From Brevundimonas sp. LM2 (GTDB lineage Bacteria > Pseudomonadota > Alphaproteobacteria > Caulobacterales > Caulobacteraceae): DNA of 64,000 nucleotides. This document shows, one piece after another, positions 60,454 through 64,000 of this stretch. Both the position numbers and the translations under genes were made by a program. Under the pieces are notes generated by a model. The model worked only from the letters and a program-made list of their open reading frames with translations. It was not told the origin of the DNA and ran no database searches. Position 1 is the stretch's first letter. Every line of letters starts with the position of its first letter. The DNA lies in the NCBI RefSeq assembly GCF_002002865.1, contig NZ_CP019508.1, positions 682,001 through 746,000 on the forward strand. Direction: 5' to 3'.

Positions 60454-61371
60454 ATGATACTGACCTGCCCGTCCTGTGCCACCAGCTATTTCACGCCCGA
60501 CGGAGCGATCCCCCCCGCCGGTCGCAAGGTCCGCTGTCAGTCCTGCGCCCATGTCTGGCTGGCCACGGCGGAAGAGCCGCTGGAACTGACTGCCGCCACC
60601 GCGCCGGGCCTCGCCGCGGCCGAGGGAAGGGCGTTCGACGATGCGCCGCCGGTCGCCGCCGAAACCCCGGCGCCCGAGCTTCCCAAGGCCTTTCGCGCGC
60701 GCGCCGAGCAGCAGCGCCGTCTGCGCCGGGCGGCGACGCACGGCGTGGTCTGGGCGGGACTGGCCAGTGTCTTCGTCGGCCTGATCGCGGCGGGCTGGCT
60801 ATTCCGGGTCGATGTGGTCCAGATGTACCCACGCGCCGCCGCCGCCTATGCGATGGTCGGCGCCCCGGTCAACGCCGTAGGGCTGGAGTTCGAGGCCGTG
60901 ACCGCCAAGGCCCTGCCGGACCGCCCGGATACGGTGGTGGTATCCGGGGCCCTTCGCAACGTCCGCGACCGCGAGATCGTGGCCCCGGCCGTCCGCGTCG
61001 CCCTGCTGGACGACCACGGCGCGGAGATCGGCCATGCGATCATTGCGCTGGACGCGGCTCCCGTTCTGCCCGGCGGAGTCCAGGGCTTCGCCGCCCTGAT
61101 CCGGGATCCGGGCGCCCACGGCGTGGATGTCGGGGTGGCCTTCGCCGGCCCCGGCGCCACGCCGGCGCCCGTTGAAGCGGCCCATCCGGCGAAGACGGCG
61201 GCCCATGCTCGGCCCCTGCCGACGCCCGACGACCACGGCCTGCGCCCGGCGATCCTGGAGACGGCGCCCGCCGCCCATGCCCAGCCGGTGGACGCCGTGT
61301 CGGTCGAGGCTCCGCAGCATGAGGCCGTGGACAGCCATGGGAAAGAGGCGGTATCCGCCTCGCATGGCTGA
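60454..61371 (+). CDS. MJ0042-type zinc-ribbon membrane protein (DUF3426-like)
   Basis: 305 aa. Zinc ribbon at 5-30 with CPSC and CQSC. A membrane helix follows at about 98-120 (GVVWAGLASVFVGLIAAGWLF). The outer part (about 125-230) is a beta-rich DUF3426-like domain: VVVSGALRNVRDREIVAPAV, LLDDHGAEIGHAI. The C-terminal tail is histidine- and alanine-rich. Alphaproteobacterial homologues sit by ftsE/ftsX and have an unproven envelope role. Promoter region 60332-60453. Confidence 0.85.
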   Translation: MILTCPSCATSYFTPDGAIPPAGRKVRCQSCAHVWLATAEEPLELTAATAPGLAAAEGRAFDDAPPVAAETPAPELPKAFRARAEQQRRLRRAATHGVVWAGLASVFVGLIAAGWLFRVDVVQMYPRAAAAYAMVGAPVNAVGLEFEAVTAKALPDRPDTVVVSGALRNVRDREIVAPAVRVALLDDHGAEIGHAIIALDAAPVLPGGVQGFAALIRDPGAHGVDVGVAFAGPGATPAPVEAAHPAKTAAHARPLPTPDDHGLRPAILETAPAAHAQPVDAVSVEAPQHEAVDSHGKEAVSASHG

Positions 61372-61894
61372 CCTCCCCCAGACGCCCACCGTCCTCCTGT
61401 CCGAGACCGAGATCGCGCGCGTCGTCGCCGATCTGGCTGCCCGCATTGCGCCCGTCATCGATGATGAGACGGTCGCGGCGGTGCTGCTGACCGGCGGGCT
61501 GTGGTTCGCCGCCGACCTGACGCGGGCCCTGTCGCGAGTCGGCCGGAACGTCCGCTTCGACGCCCTGTGGCTGGCGTCCTACGGCGACGACAAGGCCAGC
61601 CGCGGCCGGATCGACGTCTATGCGCCCTTCCAGCGCTCGCTACAGGGCCGCAAGGTTCTGATCCTGGATGACGTGTTCGACACCGGCCTGTCGCTGGCCG
61701 AGGCGGGCCGCATCGCGCGGGACGCCGGGGCGTCCGAGGTCCTGACCTGCGTCTTCGCCCGCAAGCCCTGGCCCGAACCCCGCACCGAACCCGACTTCGT
61801 CGGCTGGGAGGCCCCGGGCCGGTTCCTGGTCGGCTATGGGCTGGATCACGCGGGCACGCTGCGCGGCCTCCCCGACATCTGCGCCCTGGATTAG
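61364..61894 (+). CDS. Phosphoribosyltransferase (hypoxanthine/purine type)
   Basis: 176 aa from ATG 61364, overlapping the upstream gene by 8 bp. PRPP motif KVLILDDVFDTGLSLAEAG (about 102-120), N-terminal TVLLSETEIARVVADLAARI and WLASYGDDKASRGRI (flexible loop). Similar to Hpt: makes IMP/GMP from hypoxanthine/guanine and PRPP. Substrate not proven. Confidence 0.9.
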   Translation: MADLPQTPTVLLSETEIARVVADLAARIAPVIDDETVAAVLLTGGLWFAADLTRALSRVGRNVRFDALWLASYGDDKASRGRIDVYAPFQRSLQGRKVLILDDVFDTGLSLAEAGRIARDAGASEVLTCVFARKPWPEPRTEPDFVGWEAPGRFLVGYGLDHAGTLRGLPDICALD

Positions 61895-61898
61895 AATA

Positions 61899-62072
61899 GC
61901 CCTTCCCCCATTCTTCATGGGGGAAAGCCGTCCGTCGTCGAGCGGAGCGAGACCAGGACGGATGGGGGAACTTGATCTTCCTTTCGCCAAGCCAAGCAAG
62001 ACTTCCCCCATCGGTCCTGGATCGCTGCGCGATCGACGGACCGCTTTCCCCCGCGAAGGGCGGGGGAAGGGC
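61899..62072. repeat. REP-like inverted repeat pair abutting the recQ-DUF559 stop
   Basis: Arms of about 70 bp: 61899-61970 and 62003-62072, inverted. Shared blocks: GCCCTTCCCCC, GGGGGAAAGC, GTCCGTCG and GATGGGGGAA. Each arm has its own CCCCC/GGGGG hairpin. It occupies nearly all of the space between two convergent genes. The right edge ends at the base before the recQ-DUF559 TAA (62073-62075). Confidence 0.85.

Positions 62073-64000
<1,928 letters not shown>

Overview
The window is a 64 kb piece of an alphaproteobacterial chromosome. High GC, codon use biased to C/G in the third position, infC separated from rpmI-rplT, ubiE-ubiB, an ftsEX pair and the DUF559/REP-like repeats all point to the Caulobacteraceae, most likely Brevundimonas or a close relative. 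Genus is inferred from protein resemblance, not measured.

Layout. 1-6.2 kb is chromosome: the end of hisC, class I ribonucleotide reductase beta (nrdB), a DUF559 nuclease-fold gene framed by inverted 80-bp repeats, an oxidoreductase, and a molybdopterin oxidoreductase/cytochrome b pair. 6.25-25.92 kb is a 19.7 kb integrated element in the 3' end of tRNA-Arg(CCG). A 48-bp direct repeat of the tRNA end marks both junctions and a tyrosine integrase lies just inside the left one. The element carries a replication module (a Spo11/topoisomerase VI A-like protein with TOPRIM plus a RepA/RecA-fold ATPase), a possible terminase-small-subunit-like protein, a tail tape-measure protein, an SRAP protein, a MucR regulator, several HTH and ribbon-helix-helix proteins, many small unknowns and an IS1182-type insertion with an internally deleted transposase. 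No capsid, portal or large terminase was recognised, so it looks like a phage-derived satellite or a decayed prophage rather than a complete phage.

26-64 kb is chromosome again: SDR and pterin dehydratase genes, a Crp-type regulator, ubiE-ubiB, the ydbH-ynbE-ydbL envelope operon, an M23 peptidase, a family 9 glycosyltransferase, infC (probable AUU start), two S9 peptidase paralogues bracketing a hybrid kinase and an MFS pump, rpmI-rplT, glpK with a phosphotransferase, a threonine dehydratase/MaoC pair, an MHYT sensor kinase, sugar-nucleotide genes (Gfo/Idh plus DegT, gmhB-like), plsC, ftsE-ftsX, a zinc-ribbon protein, a phosphoribosyltransferase and the C-terminal part of recQ.

The most unusual theme is the link between DUF559 and palindromic repeats. 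One DUF559 gene near 1.8 kb sits inside a long inverted repeat. A second DUF559 domain is fused in frame to the end of RecQ at the right edge and abuts a different long inverted repeat. The second theme is the tRNA-Arg element with its Spo11-like replication gene, iteron-like repeats and candidate integrase arm sites at both ends.
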